The notes under the pieces: generated by a model | What the model was told of the DNA's origin: nothing | Databases searched by the model: none | What the model saw: only the letters and a program-made list of their open reading frames with translations | Assembly: GCF_006861825.1 (NCBI RefSeq) | Contig: NZ_VDGI01000008.1 | Span: 409 to 64,408, forward strand | Direction of reading: 5' to 3' | Source: Psychrobacillus vulpis | GTDB taxonomy: Bacteria > Bacillota > Bacilli > Bacillales_A > Planococcaceae | Length of the DNA stretch: 64,000 nucleotides | Translations under genes and position numbers: made by a program | Shown: positions 1-11,386 of the stretch, in pieces | How the letters are laid out: the number at the start of each line of letters is the position of its first letter | Position numbering within the stretch: position 1 is the first letter of the stretch

Positions 1-59
1 GCATGTATTAGGCACGCCGCCAGCGTTCGTCCTGAGCCAGGATCAAACTCTCCATAATA
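1..59 (-). rRNA. 16S rRNA, 5' end (partial)
   Basis: Read on the minus strand, this is the conserved 16S 5' region: the GAGTTTGATCCTGGCTCAG universal primer site is followed by GACGAACGCTGGCGGCGTG. The gene continues off the left edge. The exact mature 5' end (about 58-60) is estimated by comparison with other Bacillales. It lies downstream of gyrA in the same direction, the position of the first rrn operon in Bacillus subtilis. Confidence 0.97.
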
Positions 60-224
60 GAGAACTTAAAAAGCTCATTTTGTTTTGCTGGCATCATCAT
101 TAAATGATGTCAAAATTGTTTGCTATCGGACTAACCGAAGTTAGTCTATCAAGCTATATGTCTTAACGTTTTGCATGTTCAGTTTTCAATGTTCATGTTG
201 CCGTCTTGTTTTGACGACTTCTCT

Positions 225-253
225 ATATTATCAAGGTTTGGTATACATGTCAA
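225..253 (-). promoter_or_regulatory. rRNA operon promoter
   Basis: On the minus strand, a perfect -35 TTGACA (248-253) and a -10 TAATAT (225-230) are separated by 17 nt. They lie about 165 nt upstream of the 16S 5' end, leaving a leader of typical length. A strong sigma-A promoter is expected for an rrn operon. Confidence 0.85.
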
Positions 254-275
254 CACAATATTATAAAATATATAA

Positions 276-309
276 AACTCTTTCCTTTTTTGTAGAATAG
301 GAAAGAGTT
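276..309 (-). terminator. Terminator of the HD-GYP-like gene
   Basis: A 10-bp perfect inverted repeat (AACTCTTTCC / GGAAAGAGTT) with a 14-nt loop lies 10 nt past the stop codon of the 319-1425 gene and is followed by a T-rich run on the minus strand. It separates that gene from the rrn promoter. Confidence 0.75.
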
Positions 310-318
310 AGAACTAGA

Positions 319-1425
319 TTAAGATAAGACATTTTCTATATATAATGATCGTTTTGCAGCTAAATCAACAATTTGTCCCGTTTCAATTAGTCGGATCATT
401 GGTCGCATAGGTGAGTCTCTATGTAAAAATACTACCTCTCCTACTTCTCCATTTGATAAACGAACACGTGTAGAAATAGGTAAAGCACCTGCTAATGATA
501 TCAATGCATTTACAACCTCAATATTATATTTACCAAACTCTTCTTCTCTTATCATTTCTAATACTTTAAAAGAAGAACTTTTTGCACGATATATTCGTTC
601 AGATGTCATTGCATGATATACATCTGCAACTGCAATTATTTGAGAGTATATCGAAATGCTATCCATTTTATCTCCCTTTGGATAGCCACTGCCATCTAAT
701 CTTTCATGATGTTGAAAAATAGCAAGCTTCATTTCTGGTTTTAATAATGGACTATCTTTAACCATTTGGAAACTGTGAATTGTGTGTTTCTTAATTTCGG
801 AGAAGTCTGATTCAGTTAAGTATGTCTTCTTTTCTCTAATTTTACTCTCTACTTTTGCCATTCCAACATCGGCCATTAAACCAGCGGTTGCAATTTGAAT
901 AATTTGTCCAGTTGGATACCCCATTTTTTTAGCTAGTGCTCCTGATATAATTCCAACAGCTATAGAATGATGGGCACTATATTTTTCTATAGAAGAATAA
1001 TCGTTCAAATGGAAAATTACTTGTCGTTCAGTTGTTACTCTTTCAACTAAAGGCATAATAATATTTCTTAACTTTGCTACATCTACTTTTGTACCAAGTT
1101 CCCATGAGATAAATTCCTTGTGGTAGTTGTTAACTGCCTCATTATATTGCTTTTCAAAATTGCCATTATTTAGTGGTAAAACTTCTTCAATTCTTTTGTC
1201 CATTTTTTCATCGTTTAATTTATTTAATTCTTCCTCGGTTCTATTAAATACATTATCCAATGCAATGGGAACCTTATTTATATTAAATGCACGTAATACT
1301 TGAATATGGTCTCTTGTAACTTTTGTATCTTTTCGAATGATAGGAGTTTTTGTATTTACTAAAATATCTTCTGCAATAACACTTCCTAACCTTAATTCTT
1401 CCAAATTTTCTAAAGTATGATCCAT
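319..1425 (-). CDS. HD-GYP domain protein, catalytic dyad altered
   Basis: 368 aa. The C-terminal half is an HD-GYP domain, a family of cyclic-di-GMP phosphodiesterases: it shows a YSAHHS segment, HHERLDGSGYPKG (the GYP loop) and DVYHAMTSERIY. Where active enzymes have the metal-binding His-Asp pair (LLHDIG-like), this protein reads LMADVGM, so the His is Ala (codon GCC). Other conserved His residues remain. No signal peptide or membrane segment is evident, so it is probably cytosolic. The N-terminal 140 residues are not recognised. The start has a strong AAAGGAGGG ribosome site. It sits alone between gyrA and the rrn operon, bounded by terminators. It may be a degenerate, signal-binding or regulatory HD-GYP protein; activity on c-di-GMP is uncertain. 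Confidence 0.85.
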   Translation of the reverse strand: MDHTLENLEELRLGSVIAEDILVNTKTPIIRKDTKVTRDHIQVLRAFNINKVPIALDNVFNRTEEELNKLNDEKMDKRIEEVLPLNNGNFEKQYNEAVNNYHKEFISWELGTKVDVAKLRNIIMPLVERVTTERQVIFHLNDYSSIEKYSAHHSIAVGIISGALAKKMGYPTGQIIQIATAGLMADVGMAKVESKIREKKTYLTESDFSEIKKHTIHSFQMVKDSPLLKPEMKLAIFQHHERLDGSGYPKGDKMDSISIYSQIIAVADVYHAMTSERIYRAKSSSFKVLEMIREEEFGKYNIEVVNALISLAGALPISTRVRLSNGEVGEVVFLHRDSPMRPMIRLIETGQIVDLAAKRSLYIENVLS

Positions 1426-1492
1426 TGAATTCCCTCCTTTTTCTTATAATTTTCCTTAATTATACTAAATATTCTTTATTTATGTATATGTA

Positions 1493-1528
1493 AAAACACT
1501 CTTAAACAAATTTGTTTAAGAGTGTTTT
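1493..1528 (-). terminator. Terminator after gyrA
   Basis: A perfect 36-nt palindrome (AAAACACTCTTAAACAAA and its complement) begins a few bases past the gyrA stop on the minus strand. It separates gyrA from the HD-GYP gene. Being symmetrical, it ends in a T-run on both strands, although no plus-strand gene needs it. Confidence 0.85.
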
Positions 1529-1531
1529 AAT

Positions 1532-4039
1532 TTACTCACTTACTTCTTCAGTTGATGATGAATTGGTTTCTTCAGAAGTAACTTCTGGGTTTATTTCATC
1601 TTCTTCGTCTTCTTCTTTTTCTACTTTTGCAACTGTTGCGATCAACTCGTCTTCAGACAATCTCATTAAACGAACACCTTGTGTACTTCTACCAGTTACA
1701 GATATATCTTTTACATCCATTCGGATGAGCATACCATTTATCGTTATTAACATTAAATCTTCTGATCCGTCTACTGCTTTTACTGCTGATAAAGGACCAT
1801 TTTTATCAGTGATTTGACAAGTTTTTACACCCATTCCACCACGACTTTGTAAACGGTACTCAGTTTCAGGAGTACGTTTTCCATATCCGTTTTCCGTAAC
1901 TACTAAGATTTCCTGATCAGGTTCGATAATTTCCATACCTACAACATAATCATCATCTTTTAGTCGAATGCCTCTTACTCCACTAGCAGTTCTTCCCATT
2001 GAACGAATATCTGTTTCTTCGAATCGTAATAATTTACCTTGACGAGTACCAATAATGATTTGCTTGCTTCCGTCTGTTAAACGTACAGCAATCAGCTCAT
2101 CCTCCTCGCGTAAGGAAATGGCGATCAGACCATTTGCTCGGATATGGGCAAAACCAGATACAGGAGAACGTTTAGTTACACCTTGTTTGGTAGTGAAGAT
2201 GAAATAATTATCTTCTTCAAACGATGCCATTGGGATCATTGCTGTAACTTGCTCATCTTTTTCAATACCGAGCAAATTGATAAGCGGTAATCCTTTTGCT
2301 GTACGTCCATACTCAGGAACTTCAAATCCTCTAGCACGATAAACTTTCCCTTTATTTGTAAAGAATAAAATCGTATCGTGTGTCGATGTATACAATAGAT
2401 GCTCTACAAAATCATCATCATTTGTACCCATTCCTTGAACACCGCGACCTCCACGTTTTTGACTCTTATACGTATTGGCAGGTAATCGTTTGATATATCC
2501 TTTATTTGTTAGTGTTAGCACAGAATTTTCTATTGGGATTAAGTCTTCATCCTCTAAAACTTCTGCTCCTCCAGCAACAATTTCTGTTCTACGTTTATCT
2601 GCAAAGCGATCTTTAATTTCAGTGATCTCTTCTCTAATAATTTCAAGTACGCGATATTCATTCGCTAAAATGAATTTTAGATCTTCGATTAATTTAATTA
2701 ATGCATTATACTCATCTTCAATTTTATCTCGTTCTAATCCAGTTAAACGTTGCAAACGCATATCTAAGATTGCTTGCGCCTGACGATCGGACAAATTGAA
2801 TTTTTCCATTAAGCCGTGTTTTGCTTCTTCTCCAGTTTGGGAAGCTCTAATTAACGCAATGATTTCATCAATATGGTCTAAAGCAATTCGTAATCCCTCT
2901 AAAATATGAGCTCTATCTTCTGCCTTATTTAATTCATATTGAGTACGGCGGCGAATAACTACTTTTTGATGTTCTAAGTAATGATAAATCATTTCTTTTA
3001 TGTTCAACACTTTTGGTTGGTTGTCTACAAGTGCGAGCATATTAACACCAAAACTTGATTGCAAAGCGGTTTGTTTATATAAATTATTTAATAGAACATG
3101 TGAATTTGCATCTTTTCGCACTTCGATGACAATTCTCATCCCATTACGGTCAGATTCATCAGCTAAATGCGTAATACCGTCAATTTTTTTATCACGAACT
3201 AATTCTGCAATTTTTTCTATTAAACGAGCTTTGTTTACTTGGTAAGGTAACTCCGTAACGATAATTACTTCTTTGCCACTAGGTTTTTGCTCAATTTCGA
3301 CTTTAGCACGAATTAATACAGATCCTCTTCCTGTCTCATATGCACGACGAATACCACTTCGACCTAAAATAATCCCTCCAGTAGGGAAATCTGGACCTGG
3401 AATAATTCCCATCAGTTCGTCTATTGTAATTGCGGGATTTTCGGATAATGCTAACACTCCATCGATAACTTCACCTAAATTGTGTGAAGGAATATTCGTA
3501 GCCATCCCTACCGCAATTCCAGAAGCACCATTTACTAGTAAGTTCGGATATCGACTTGGTAAAACAACAGGTTCTTTTTCTTGTCCATCATAGTTATCTT
3601 TATAATCAATTGTATTCTTGTTAATATCGCGCAATAACTCCAAAGCAATTTTAGACATGCGCGATTCCGTATAACGCATCGCTGCTGCTCCGTCACCATC
3701 AACCGATCCAAAGTTACCATGTCCATCTACTAACATATAACGATAGCTAAAATTTTGCGCCATACGTACCATTGCTTCATAAATAGAAGAGTCACCATGT
3801 GGATGGTATTTCCCCATTACATCTCCCACTATACGAGCAGATTTTTTATGAGGTTTATCCGGAGTATTTCCCAATTCTTGCATTCCGTATAAAATACGTC
3901 TATGTACAGGTTTTAGCCCGTCACGAACGTCTGGTAATGCGCGGGATACAATTACACTCATCGCATAGTCAAGAAACGATGTTTTCATTTCTTGACTAAT
4001 ATTGATCCCCTTGACACCTTTATTCGGTTGTTCTGACAT
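1532..4039 (-). CDS. gyrA: DNA gyrase subunit A
   Basis: 835 aa, slightly longer than the usual 820 or so because of an acidic, Ser/Thr-rich tail. GyrA carries the DNA breakage-reunion activity of gyrase (A2B2), which introduces negative supercoils. The catalytic tyrosine is Y123 in AAMRYTE. The quinolone-resistance region reads [14 protein letters not shown], the susceptible-type Ser and Glu. The C-terminal beta-pinwheel carries the GyrA box (QKRGGRG), required for DNA wrapping, and several repeats of the kind TxxGYxKR. The start is preceded by GGAGG. It lies 27 nt downstream of gyrB, same strand, so probably cotranscribed, with a strong terminator after it. Confidence 0.99.
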   Translation of the reverse strand: MSEQPNKGVKGINISQEMKTSFLDYAMSVIVSRALPDVRDGLKPVHRRILYGMQELGNTPDKPHKKSARIVGDVMGKYHPHGDSSIYEAMVRMAQNFSYRYMLVDGHGNFGSVDGDGAAAMRYTESRMSKIALELLRDINKNTIDYKDNYDGQEKEPVVLPSRYPNLLVNGASGIAVGMATNIPSHNLGEVIDGVLALSENPAITIDELMGIIPGPDFPTGGIILGRSGIRRAYETGRGSVLIRAKVEIEQKPSGKEVIIVTELPYQVNKARLIEKIAELVRDKKIDGITHLADESDRNGMRIVIEVRKDANSHVLLNNLYKQTALQSSFGVNMLALVDNQPKVLNIKEMIYHYLEHQKVVIRRRTQYELNKAEDRAHILEGLRIALDHIDEIIALIRASQTGEEAKHGLMEKFNLSDRQAQAILDMRLQRLTGLERDKIEDEYNALIKLIEDLKFILANEYRVLEIIREEITEIKDRFADKRRTEIVAGGAEVLEDEDLIPIENSVLTLTNKGYIKRLPANTYKSQKRGGRGVQGMGTNDDDFVEHLLYTSTHDTILFFTNKGKVYRARGFEVPEYGRTAKGLPLINLLGIEKDEQVTAMIPMASFEEDNYFIFTTKQGVTKRSPVSGFAHIRANGLIAISLREEDELIAVRLTDGSKQIIIGTRQGKLLRFEETDIRSMGRTASGVRGIRLKDDDYVVGMEIIEPDQEILVVTENGYGKRTPETEYRLQSRGGMGVKTCQITDKNGPLSAVKAVDGSEDLMLITINGMLIRMDVKDISVTGRSTQGVRLMRLSEDELIATVAKVEKEEDEEDEINPEVTSEETNSSSTEEVSE

Positions 4040-4066
4040 CCTAAAGACCTCCAGTCACACACATTC

Positions 4067-6091
<2,025 letters not shown>

Positions 6092-6167
6092 TTATAAACA
6101 ATGACTTGAATTTATAATATTTTATCTATTTTGTAAGGATAAAGAAAAACGTTAAAATGTAATAATT

Positions 6168-7283
6168 TTATCTAACTACAACTGCTCCTTGTTCCACATG
6201 AAACATTTGAGCACGTTGGATTGTTTCATGTGCTAGACCATCTACGCTTGTCGTTGTGACAAACGTTTGGACATCCCCTTGTATAGTGTTTAACAAATGT
6301 GACTGTCTATAATCATCCAGTTCAGACAAAACATCATCTAGCAATAAAACAGGAGCTTCTCCTACCTCCTGTTTTATAAGTTCAATCTCTGCCAACTTTA
6401 AAGACAAGGCAGTTGTTCGCTGTTGCCCTTGTGACCCATATGTTTGTACATCATAGTCATTTACAAAAAATTGAAGATCATCTCGATGAGGACCTGTTAA
6501 AGTTACCCCACGATCAAGCTCTCGTTTAAGATTTTCAAATAGCTTTTTTTCAAGATGGTCTTTCATTTCTATCTCTGACCAATTTGCTTTAATACCTGAT
6601 GCTGAATTATACGAAACGGTCAATTTTTCTAATCCTCTAGATATACCAAAATGAATTGGTTCTGCCCATTTTTGTAATAAATCCATAAATTGAAACCTTT
6701 TTTGAATAACTTTTACTGCCGAATCTATATATTGTTCTGTATAAACATCAAACATGACATCATTTAATAATGATTTCCCTTGATGCTGTTTTAAAATATG
6801 ATTTCGTTGTTTTAATACCTTTTGGAAATGAAGTAAATCATGTAAATACACAGGGGAAATTTGACCGATCTCCATATCAAGAAATCTTCTTCTAACTTGT
6901 GGGCTTCCTTTTACTAAATATAAATCCTCTGGAGCAAACATTACGACGTTCAGCTGTCCTATATAATTACTCAGTTTAGTTTGCTCTAAATGGTTTACTT
7001 TTGCTTTTTTACCTTTTTTAGACAATGTCAACTCTAAAGGTATGTGTCCGTATTTTTTTTGGATACCACCTTTTATTTTACCATAGTCTGCTTCCCAACG
7101 TATTAATTCTTTATCATTTGCAGTCCTATGTGACTTTGCCATCGATAATACATAGAGTGACTCCATTAAGTTCGTTTTCCCTTGTGCATTTTCTCCAATA
7201 AGGACATTAATTTTAGAGGAAAAATCCAATTGAATTGAATCATAATTACGGTAATCTTTTAATTCTAATCTTTCGATATACAT
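6168..7283 (-). CDS. recF: DNA replication and repair protein RecF
   Basis: 371 aa from the chosen start. RecF is an SMC/ABC-like ATPase that, with RecO and RecR, helps load RecA at single-strand gaps. It shows Walker A GENAQGKT (residues 30-37), the signature region [16 protein letters not shown] and Walker [12 protein letters not shown]. An ATG 24 nt upstream exists (7307), but [14 protein letters not shown] at 7283 matches the usual N-terminus and starts 1 nt after the yaaA stop, indicating translational coupling. The 3' end of the gene contains a parS-like site at 6190-6205. Confidence 0.97.
   Translation of the reverse strand: MYIERLELKDYRNYDSIQLDFSSKINVLIGENAQGKTNLMESLYVLSMAKSHRTANDKELIRWEADYGKIKGGIQKKYGHIPLELTLSKKGKKAKVNHLEQTKLSNYIGQLNVVMFAPEDLYLVKGSPQVRRRFLDMEIGQISPVYLHDLLHFQKVLKQRNHILKQHQGKSLLNDVMFDVYTEQYIDSAVKVIQKRFQFMDLLQKWAEPIHFGISRGLEKLTVSYNSASGIKANWSEIEMKDHLEKKLFENLKRELDRGVTLTGPHRDDLQFFVNDYDVQTYGSQGQQRTTALSLKLAEIELIKQEVGEAPVLLLDDVLSELDDYRQSHLLNTIQGDVQTFVTTTSVDGLAHETIQRAQMFHVEQGAVVVR
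6190..6205. other. parS-like site within recF
   Basis: TGTTCCACATGAAACA matches the Bacillus parS consensus TGTTNCACGTGAAACA at 15 of 16 positions, the central G being A. A second, weaker match (about 3 mismatches, opposite orientation) lies at 6222-6237. Near-consensus parS sites around oriC are where Spo0J (ParB) loads to organise origin segregation. Confidence 0.7.
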
Positions 7284-7284
7284 A

Positions 7285-7512
7285 TCAATCCCCGTTCTCT
7301 GGTCCAACCATTTGAAATCTTCCTACTCCAGGTATATTCACAATGTCTTTATTTCGAAGTTTTCGACCTCTTCGTTGATCTACTTCACCATTTACATAAA
7401 CGATATGTTCGCTTAAGAACCATTTGGCCATCCCACCCGAATCTATTGCATCTGTCATTTTCAATAATTGACCAAGTGTGATAAATTCTGAGTCAAATCG
7501 AATCTCTTCCAA
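7285..7512 (-). CDS. yaaA: S4 domain protein YaaA (RNA-binding)
   Basis: 75 aa, the usual size of this family (71 aa in B. subtilis). A single S4 RNA-binding fold: residues about 10-60 carry the pattern [17 protein letters not shown]...[15 protein letters not shown] typical of S4 domains. The gene always sits between dnaN and recF in Bacillales. Its role is poorly known; a link to ribosome assembly (name rlbA) has been proposed. Its stop is 1 nt before recF, so the two are cotranslated. Confidence 0.93.
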   Translation of the reverse strand: MEEIRFDSEFITLGQLLKMTDAIDSGGMAKWFLSEHIVYVNGEVDQRRGRKLRNKDIVNIPGVGRFQMVGPENGD

Positions 7513-7580
7513 AAGTATTTCAACCTCTTCTCATTTTCATTATCCCTTCATTTTACTCTAAATAGCCGAATAAGTAAAAA

Positions 7581-7604
7581 AGATAGTCACAACAGTGACT
7601 ATCT
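7581..7604 (-). terminator. Terminator between dnaN and yaaA
   Basis: 10-bp perfect stem (AGATAGTCAC / GTGACTATCT) with a 4-nt loop, followed on the minus strand by TTTTTACTT, 30 nt past the dnaN stop. It probably ends most dnaA-dnaN transcripts, so yaaA-recF would depend on read-through or a separate promoter. Confidence 0.8.
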
Positions 7605-7633
7605 ATCTTTATAAATTAATTATTACGTTAAAA

Positions 7634-8770
7634 TTAATACGTTCTTACAGGTAAAATCAGTTGCAAAATAGAGTCATCATGAACGGACTTCAATACAAAT
7701 GGTCTCATCGCACCTGTAAATAATATTTTCACATCTTGTCCATCAATTGCTTTAAGAGCATCCATCATATATTTTGCACTGAACGAAATTTTTAATTCTT
7801 CTCCTTCGATAGACCCCGCTTGAATTTGTTCTTCTACATTTCCTATTTCAGGTGAATTAGAAGATACTTCTACAAAACCTTGTCCCATTGTGGAAAAACG
7901 AACAACATTATTTCTTTCTTCTCTTGCAAGTAAAGAAGCACGATCAATTGCTTGTAGTAAGGATTTTCCATTTACTAATATAGTTGTTTTATATTCGTTT
8001 GGAATTAATCGAGATGTATCTGGGTAATTTCCTTCAAGTAATCTTGAATAAAATAATACATCTCCTGTTTTAAATAAAATTTGCTGTTGTGTCATTACAA
8101 TTGCAACTTCAGAAGACGTTTCTTCTAAAATTTTATTTAATTCATTTAGGCTTTTACCTGGAATAACAACACTATATTCTTCTTCTGGTAAGTCTTTAAT
8201 TGCAGTTTTTCTTTTTGCTAATCGATGACTATCTGTTGCTACACAGTGTAATTCGCCATCTTTCACTTGCCAGTTTACACCTGTGAGTACTGGGCGACTT
8301 TCAGAAGTAGATACTGCAAATACAGTTTCTTTAATAATCGATTTTAATAAGTCTGAAGGCATGAAAAATTGACGGTCTTCTTCAATTTGTGGAAGTAATG
8401 GATATTCAGATGCATCTAATCCAATTAAACTAAATTCAGATTTACCAGAGCGAATATGTGTTTGAAATTGATTTGTTACTTCGATTTCTACATCATTTGT
8501 AGGTAATTTACGTACAATTTCGTTAAATACTCTAGCTTGTAAAACAATTGAACCAGTTTCAGTAATTTGAATTATTTGTTCTCCATCTTTTTCAATCGGA
8601 ATAAACGTTTGAATAGTGATATCAGAATCACTTCCTGTAATATAAAGTCCTTTCTTTGTAACTTCTAATTTGAGACCAGTTAATATTGGAATAGTTGTTT
8701 TCGAACTAACTGCTTTCATTACATCATTTAATCCTTCCAACAAACTATCTCTCATTACTTCGAATTTCAT
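7634..8770 (-). CDS. dnaN: DNA polymerase III beta sliding clamp
   Basis: 378 aa, exactly the family length. DnaN forms the ring-shaped homodimer that tethers DNA polymerase to DNA and is a docking platform for repair proteins. Recognisable segments are EVMRDSLLEGLNDVMKAV at the N-terminus, SESRPVLTGVNW in the middle domain and the C-terminal hydrophobic-pocket region AMRPFVL...LPVRTY. The start has a GAGGT ribosome site. It follows dnaA across a 172-nt gap that contains the unwinding part of oriC. Confidence 0.99.
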   Translation of the reverse strand: MKFEVMRDSLLEGLNDVMKAVSSKTTIPILTGLKLEVTKKGLYITGSDSDITIQTFIPIEKDGEQIIQITETGSIVLQARVFNEIVRKLPTNDVEIEVTNQFQTHIRSGKSEFSLIGLDASEYPLLPQIEEDRQFFMPSDLLKSIIKETVFAVSTSESRPVLTGVNWQVKDGELHCVATDSHRLAKRKTAIKDLPEEEYSVVIPGKSLNELNKILEETSSEVAIVMTQQQILFKTGDVLFYSRLLEGNYPDTSRLIPNEYKTTILVNGKSLLQAIDRASLLAREERNNVVRFSTMGQGFVEVSSNSPEIGNVEEQIQAGSIEGEELKISFSAKYMMDALKAIDGQDVKILFTGAMRPFVLKSVHDDSILQLILPVRTY

Positions 8771-8942
8771 TTTTATACCTCACTTATATAATTATTATTT
8801 ATTTAAAAGATTAATAGTTATAGTAATAGGGCCTGTGGATTTGTTGATAAGTCTATTTTTTCTTACTCACGACAAACTATCCACATGTGTACAAGTTGTG
8901 GTTAAAGAGGATGGAAAGTCATCAACTTATCCACAATCTAAT
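8771..8942. other. oriC, unwinding region between dnaA and dnaN
   Basis: DnaA boxes: exact TTATCCACA at 8927-8935; one-mismatch boxes at 8877-8885 (CTATCCACA), 8897-8905 (TGTGGTTAA) and 8842-8850 (TGTTGATAA); a weaker box at 8834-8842. Beside the last two lies a short GC-rich GGCC (8829-8833) and then the triplets TAA TAG TTA TAG TAA TAG (8812-8829), followed by very AT-rich DNA (8771-8811). This box, GC spacer, DnaA-trio, AT-rich order is the basal unwinding system described for B. subtilis oriC, so the duplex probably opens here. Confidence 0.85.
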
Positions 8943-10286
8943 TTATCTCCCTAAAATAGATTTTATTTGTTTTACATCATCTTGTAGGCCACCATCATCT
9001 TTTAACATTTTTGAAATTTTTTCATGTGCATGGATTACGGTTGTATGATCACGTCCTCCAAATTCTTCTCCTATTTTAGGCAAAGAAAAATCCGTTAACT
9101 CGCGAGACAGATACATTGCTACTTGGCGAGGAAACGCAATTGATTTTGTACGTTTTTTGGCAGTGAAATCTTCTAATTTTATATGAAAATGTTCTCCAAC
9201 TACCTTTTGAATATCGAGTATTGTAATTATTCTTGGCCTAGCATTTGGCATAATATCTTTTAGTGCTTCAGCTGCTAGATCGGAATTTATATCTTTATTT
9301 ATGAGGGATGAATACGCAACTACTCGTATTAATGCTCCTTCTAATTCTCGAATATTGGAATCGATTTGATTTGCAATATAAGCCATTACTTCATCAGAAA
9401 TATCTAGTCCATCTGCTCTAGCTTTTTTGCGTAAAATAGCAATTCTCGTTTCTAAATCTGGCGGAGCAATATCTGTTATTAATCCCCATTCAAAACGTGA
9501 GCGTAATCGATCTTCTAGTGTTGGAATCTCTTTTGGAGGTCGGTCACTTGAAATGACAATTTGCTTCGATTCTTCATGTAATGCATTAAAAGTATGAAAA
9601 AATTCTTCTTGGGTTGATTCTTTTCCGGCAAGGAACTGAATATCATCTATTAATAACACATCTATATTTCGGTATTTATTGCGAAACTCAATTGTTTTGT
9701 TATCTCGAATAGAGTTTATGAATTCATTCGTGAATTTTTCAGAAGATAAATAAACCACTTTTGCATTTGGATTGTGTTCTTGGACATAATGACCAATCGC
9801 ATGCATTAAGTGGGTTTTACCTAATCCTACTCCTCCATAGATAAATAGAGGATTATATGCTTTTGCAGGTGCCTCTGCTACCGCTAAAGATGCAGCGTGA
9901 GCAAAGCGGTTTCCAGATCCTATTACAAATGTATCGAAAGTATATTTGGAATTTAACATTCCAGGTGAAAAATCAGGTTGATCATCTTGATTTGCAGGGA
10001 TTTTCGGTTTTGGTATTTCAAAATCATCAAAATCTTGATTCTTCGGTACAACAAAAGAAATAAGTAGTTCATTGCCTGTTAACTCAGTTAATATACCAGC
10101 AATTAGATGAACGTAGTGATTTTCAAGCCAATCCCTAGCAAAGGAATTAGGGGCAGCGATCGTTACTGTTTCTCCTTTATATGAAAGTAGTTTTGTTGAC
10201 TTTAACCAAGTTTCAAAACTAGGTTTAGATGTCTTTTTTTCTACTTCAGAGAGAACCTTAGCCCATAGTTCTTCTAAATGTTCCAA
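8943..10286 (-). CDS. dnaA: Chromosomal replication initiator DnaA
   Basis: 447 aa from a TTG start at 10286 (446 in B. subtilis). DnaA binds DnaA boxes at oriC, melts DNA and loads helicase. Domain I begins MEHLEELW; the AAA+ domain III has Walker A GGVGLGKT (residues 151-158) and Walker B LLIDDIQF; domain IV has the box-binding signature [11 protein letters not shown]. An open frame continues upstream to an ATG at 10400, but that part reads into the DnaA boxes of oriC and lacks homology, whereas TTG 10286 has AAGGAG 10 nt upstream. It is first in the dnaA-dnaN operon and probably autoregulated through the boxes upstream. Confidence 0.98.
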   Translation of the reverse strand: MEHLEELWAKVLSEVEKKTSKPSFETWLKSTKLLSYKGETVTIAAPNSFARDWLENHYVHLIAGILTELTGNELLISFVVPKNQDFDDFEIPKPKIPANQDDQPDFSPGMLNSKYTFDTFVIGSGNRFAHAASLAVAEAPAKAYNPLFIYGGVGLGKTHLMHAIGHYVQEHNPNAKVVYLSSEKFTNEFINSIRDNKTIEFRNKYRNIDVLLIDDIQFLAGKESTQEEFFHTFNALHEESKQIVISSDRPPKEIPTLEDRLRSRFEWGLITDIAPPDLETRIAILRKKARADGLDISDEVMAYIANQIDSNIRELEGALIRVVAYSSLINKDINSDLAAEALKDIMPNARPRIITILDIQKVVGEHFHIKLEDFTAKKRTKSIAFPRQVAMYLSRELTDFSLPKIGEEFGGRDHTTVIHAHEKISKMLKDDGGLQDDVKQIKSILGR

Positions 10287-10344
10287 TAATCTAATCTCCT
10301 TCTCATTAGGATAATAAATATGTATAAATAAATAAGATATACAC

Positions 10345-10652
10345 AAATCCACCAGCTGTGGATAAACATTATAAACGTATGGTAAAAAACTTGTCCACAT
10401 ATTATCAACAATTGTGGATAATGTTTTTCAGTGAAATTTTGCTAGAAAAGTAAAACACAAATATCGTATCAAAAAAACAAAGAGATTACAAGCTATTTCG
10501 GACTTATCCACAAAAGAAAAAATATTAACAATACAAGTTGTCCACAAGCTATTGGTATGTTCAAAACATGTTTATAAGCTATGTGGATAATTTTTTTGCG
10601 TTTATTTTTTATTCACAGCACTTTAAGGGGATGTTATTCGAGTTGTGGATAA
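10345..10652. other. oriC, DnaA-box cluster upstream of dnaA
   Basis: Exact boxes (TTATCCACA or complement) at 10357-10365, 10413-10421, 10504-10512, 10582-10590 and 10644-10652. One-mismatch boxes are at 10391-10399 and 10538-10546 (TTGTCCACA) and 10402-10410 (TTATCAACA). With the cluster at 8771-8942 this forms the bipartite origin of Bacillales, with dnaA in between. Five perfect boxes in 300 nt is far above chance. The dnaA promoter should also lie in this 489-nt gap between dnaA and rpmH. Confidence 0.93.
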
Positions 10653-10690
10653 CATGTTCTTTTTATTTTGGGGAGGTAAAATAATAACAA

Positions 10691-10720
10691 TTGACAAAAG
10701 CTATACATTTTATATATAAT
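10691..10720 (+). promoter_or_regulatory. Promoter of rpmH-rnpA
   Basis: Perfect -35 TTGACA (10691-10696) and -10 TATAAT (10715-10720) separated by 18 nt, 55 nt before the rpmH start. Confidence 0.85.
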
Positions 10721-10775
10721 ATCGGAGACTGTCTAAAGAAGATTTATAGATGATCACTCAGGAGGTGTCACATAG

Positions 10776-10910
10776 ATGAAACGTACATTCCAACCAAATA
10801 GCCGTAAACGTAGCAAAAACCACGGATTCCGTGCACGTATGAGTACTAAAAACGGTCGCCGCGTACTTGCAGCCCGTCGTGCAAAAGGAAGAAAAGTATT
10901 ATCAGCATAA
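10776..10910 (+). CDS. rpmH: 50S ribosomal protein L34
   Basis: 44 aa, exactly the family length. [19 protein letters not shown] followed by [20 protein letters not shown] is the highly basic L34 sequence. L34 is a small component of the large ribosomal subunit. The ribosome site is CAGGAGGTGTC. It starts the rightward arm next to oriC and is followed by a terminator 3 nt past the stop, with rnpA just after, an arrangement common across bacteria. Confidence 0.98.
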   Translation: MKRTFQPNSRKRSKNHGFRARMSTKNGRRVLAARRAKGRKVLSA

Positions 10911-10912
10911 GT

Positions 10913-10931
10913 CCACTGACCATTTCAGTGG
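10913..10931 (+). terminator. Terminator/attenuator after rpmH
   Basis: 7-bp stem (CCACTGA / TCAGTGG), 5-nt loop, then a long T-rich run. It lies between rpmH and rnpA and probably gives the high L34 to RNase P protein ratio by partial termination. Confidence 0.8.
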
Positions 10932-10973
10932 TCTTTTTTTCTTTTATAACGATTAGTTGAAGCAGGTGAATCG

Positions 10974-11318
10974 ATGAACAAGAGTCAACGAGTAAAAAAG
11001 AATGAGGAATTTCAGGCAATTTTTAAAAACGGAAAATCATTTGCTAATAGGCAATTTGTTGTTTATTGCCTGGAAAATGAACAAGCGTATTTTCGTGTTG
11101 GTTTATCTGTAAGTAAAAAAGTAGGTAATGCAGTCGTTCGAAATCGTATAAAAAGATATATAAGACAAACCTTCTTAGAATTGACAGATCAAATATATCC
11201 GAATATGGACTATATTATTATCGCCAGAAATCCGGCGGCCAAATTAGATTTTCATGAAACAAAGAAAAGTCTTGAACATGTGATGAAAATAGCAAAAGCA
11301 ATGAAAAAGAAAAGCTAG
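10974..11318 (+). CDS. rnpA: Ribonuclease P protein component
   Basis: 114 aa. Protein subunit of RNase P, which with its catalytic RNA removes tRNA 5' leaders. It carries the RNR signature [17 protein letters not shown] at about residues 53-69, plus the N-terminal LKKNxEFxxIFKxGKS-type motif and [13 protein letters not shown]. The start has AGGTGA 5 nt upstream. It lies between rpmH and spoIIIJ as in nearly all bacteria. Confidence 0.97.
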   Translation: MNKSQRVKKNEEFQAIFKNGKSFANRQFVVYCLENEQAYFRVGLSVSKKVGNAVVRNRIKRYIRQTFLELTDQIYPNMDYIIIARNPAAKLDFHETKKSLEHVMKIAKAMKKKS

Positions 11319-11386
11319 TTAAGACTTTCTGATAAATGGTAATATAGAATGAATATATATTTTTGTATTAAATAGGGGGAAGAAGG

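Noticed and set aside
10287-10400. 38-residue N-terminal extension of DnaA from ATG 10400
   Set aside because: It runs through oriC boxes, lacks homology to DnaA domain I, and a TTG with AAGGAG fits the family start.
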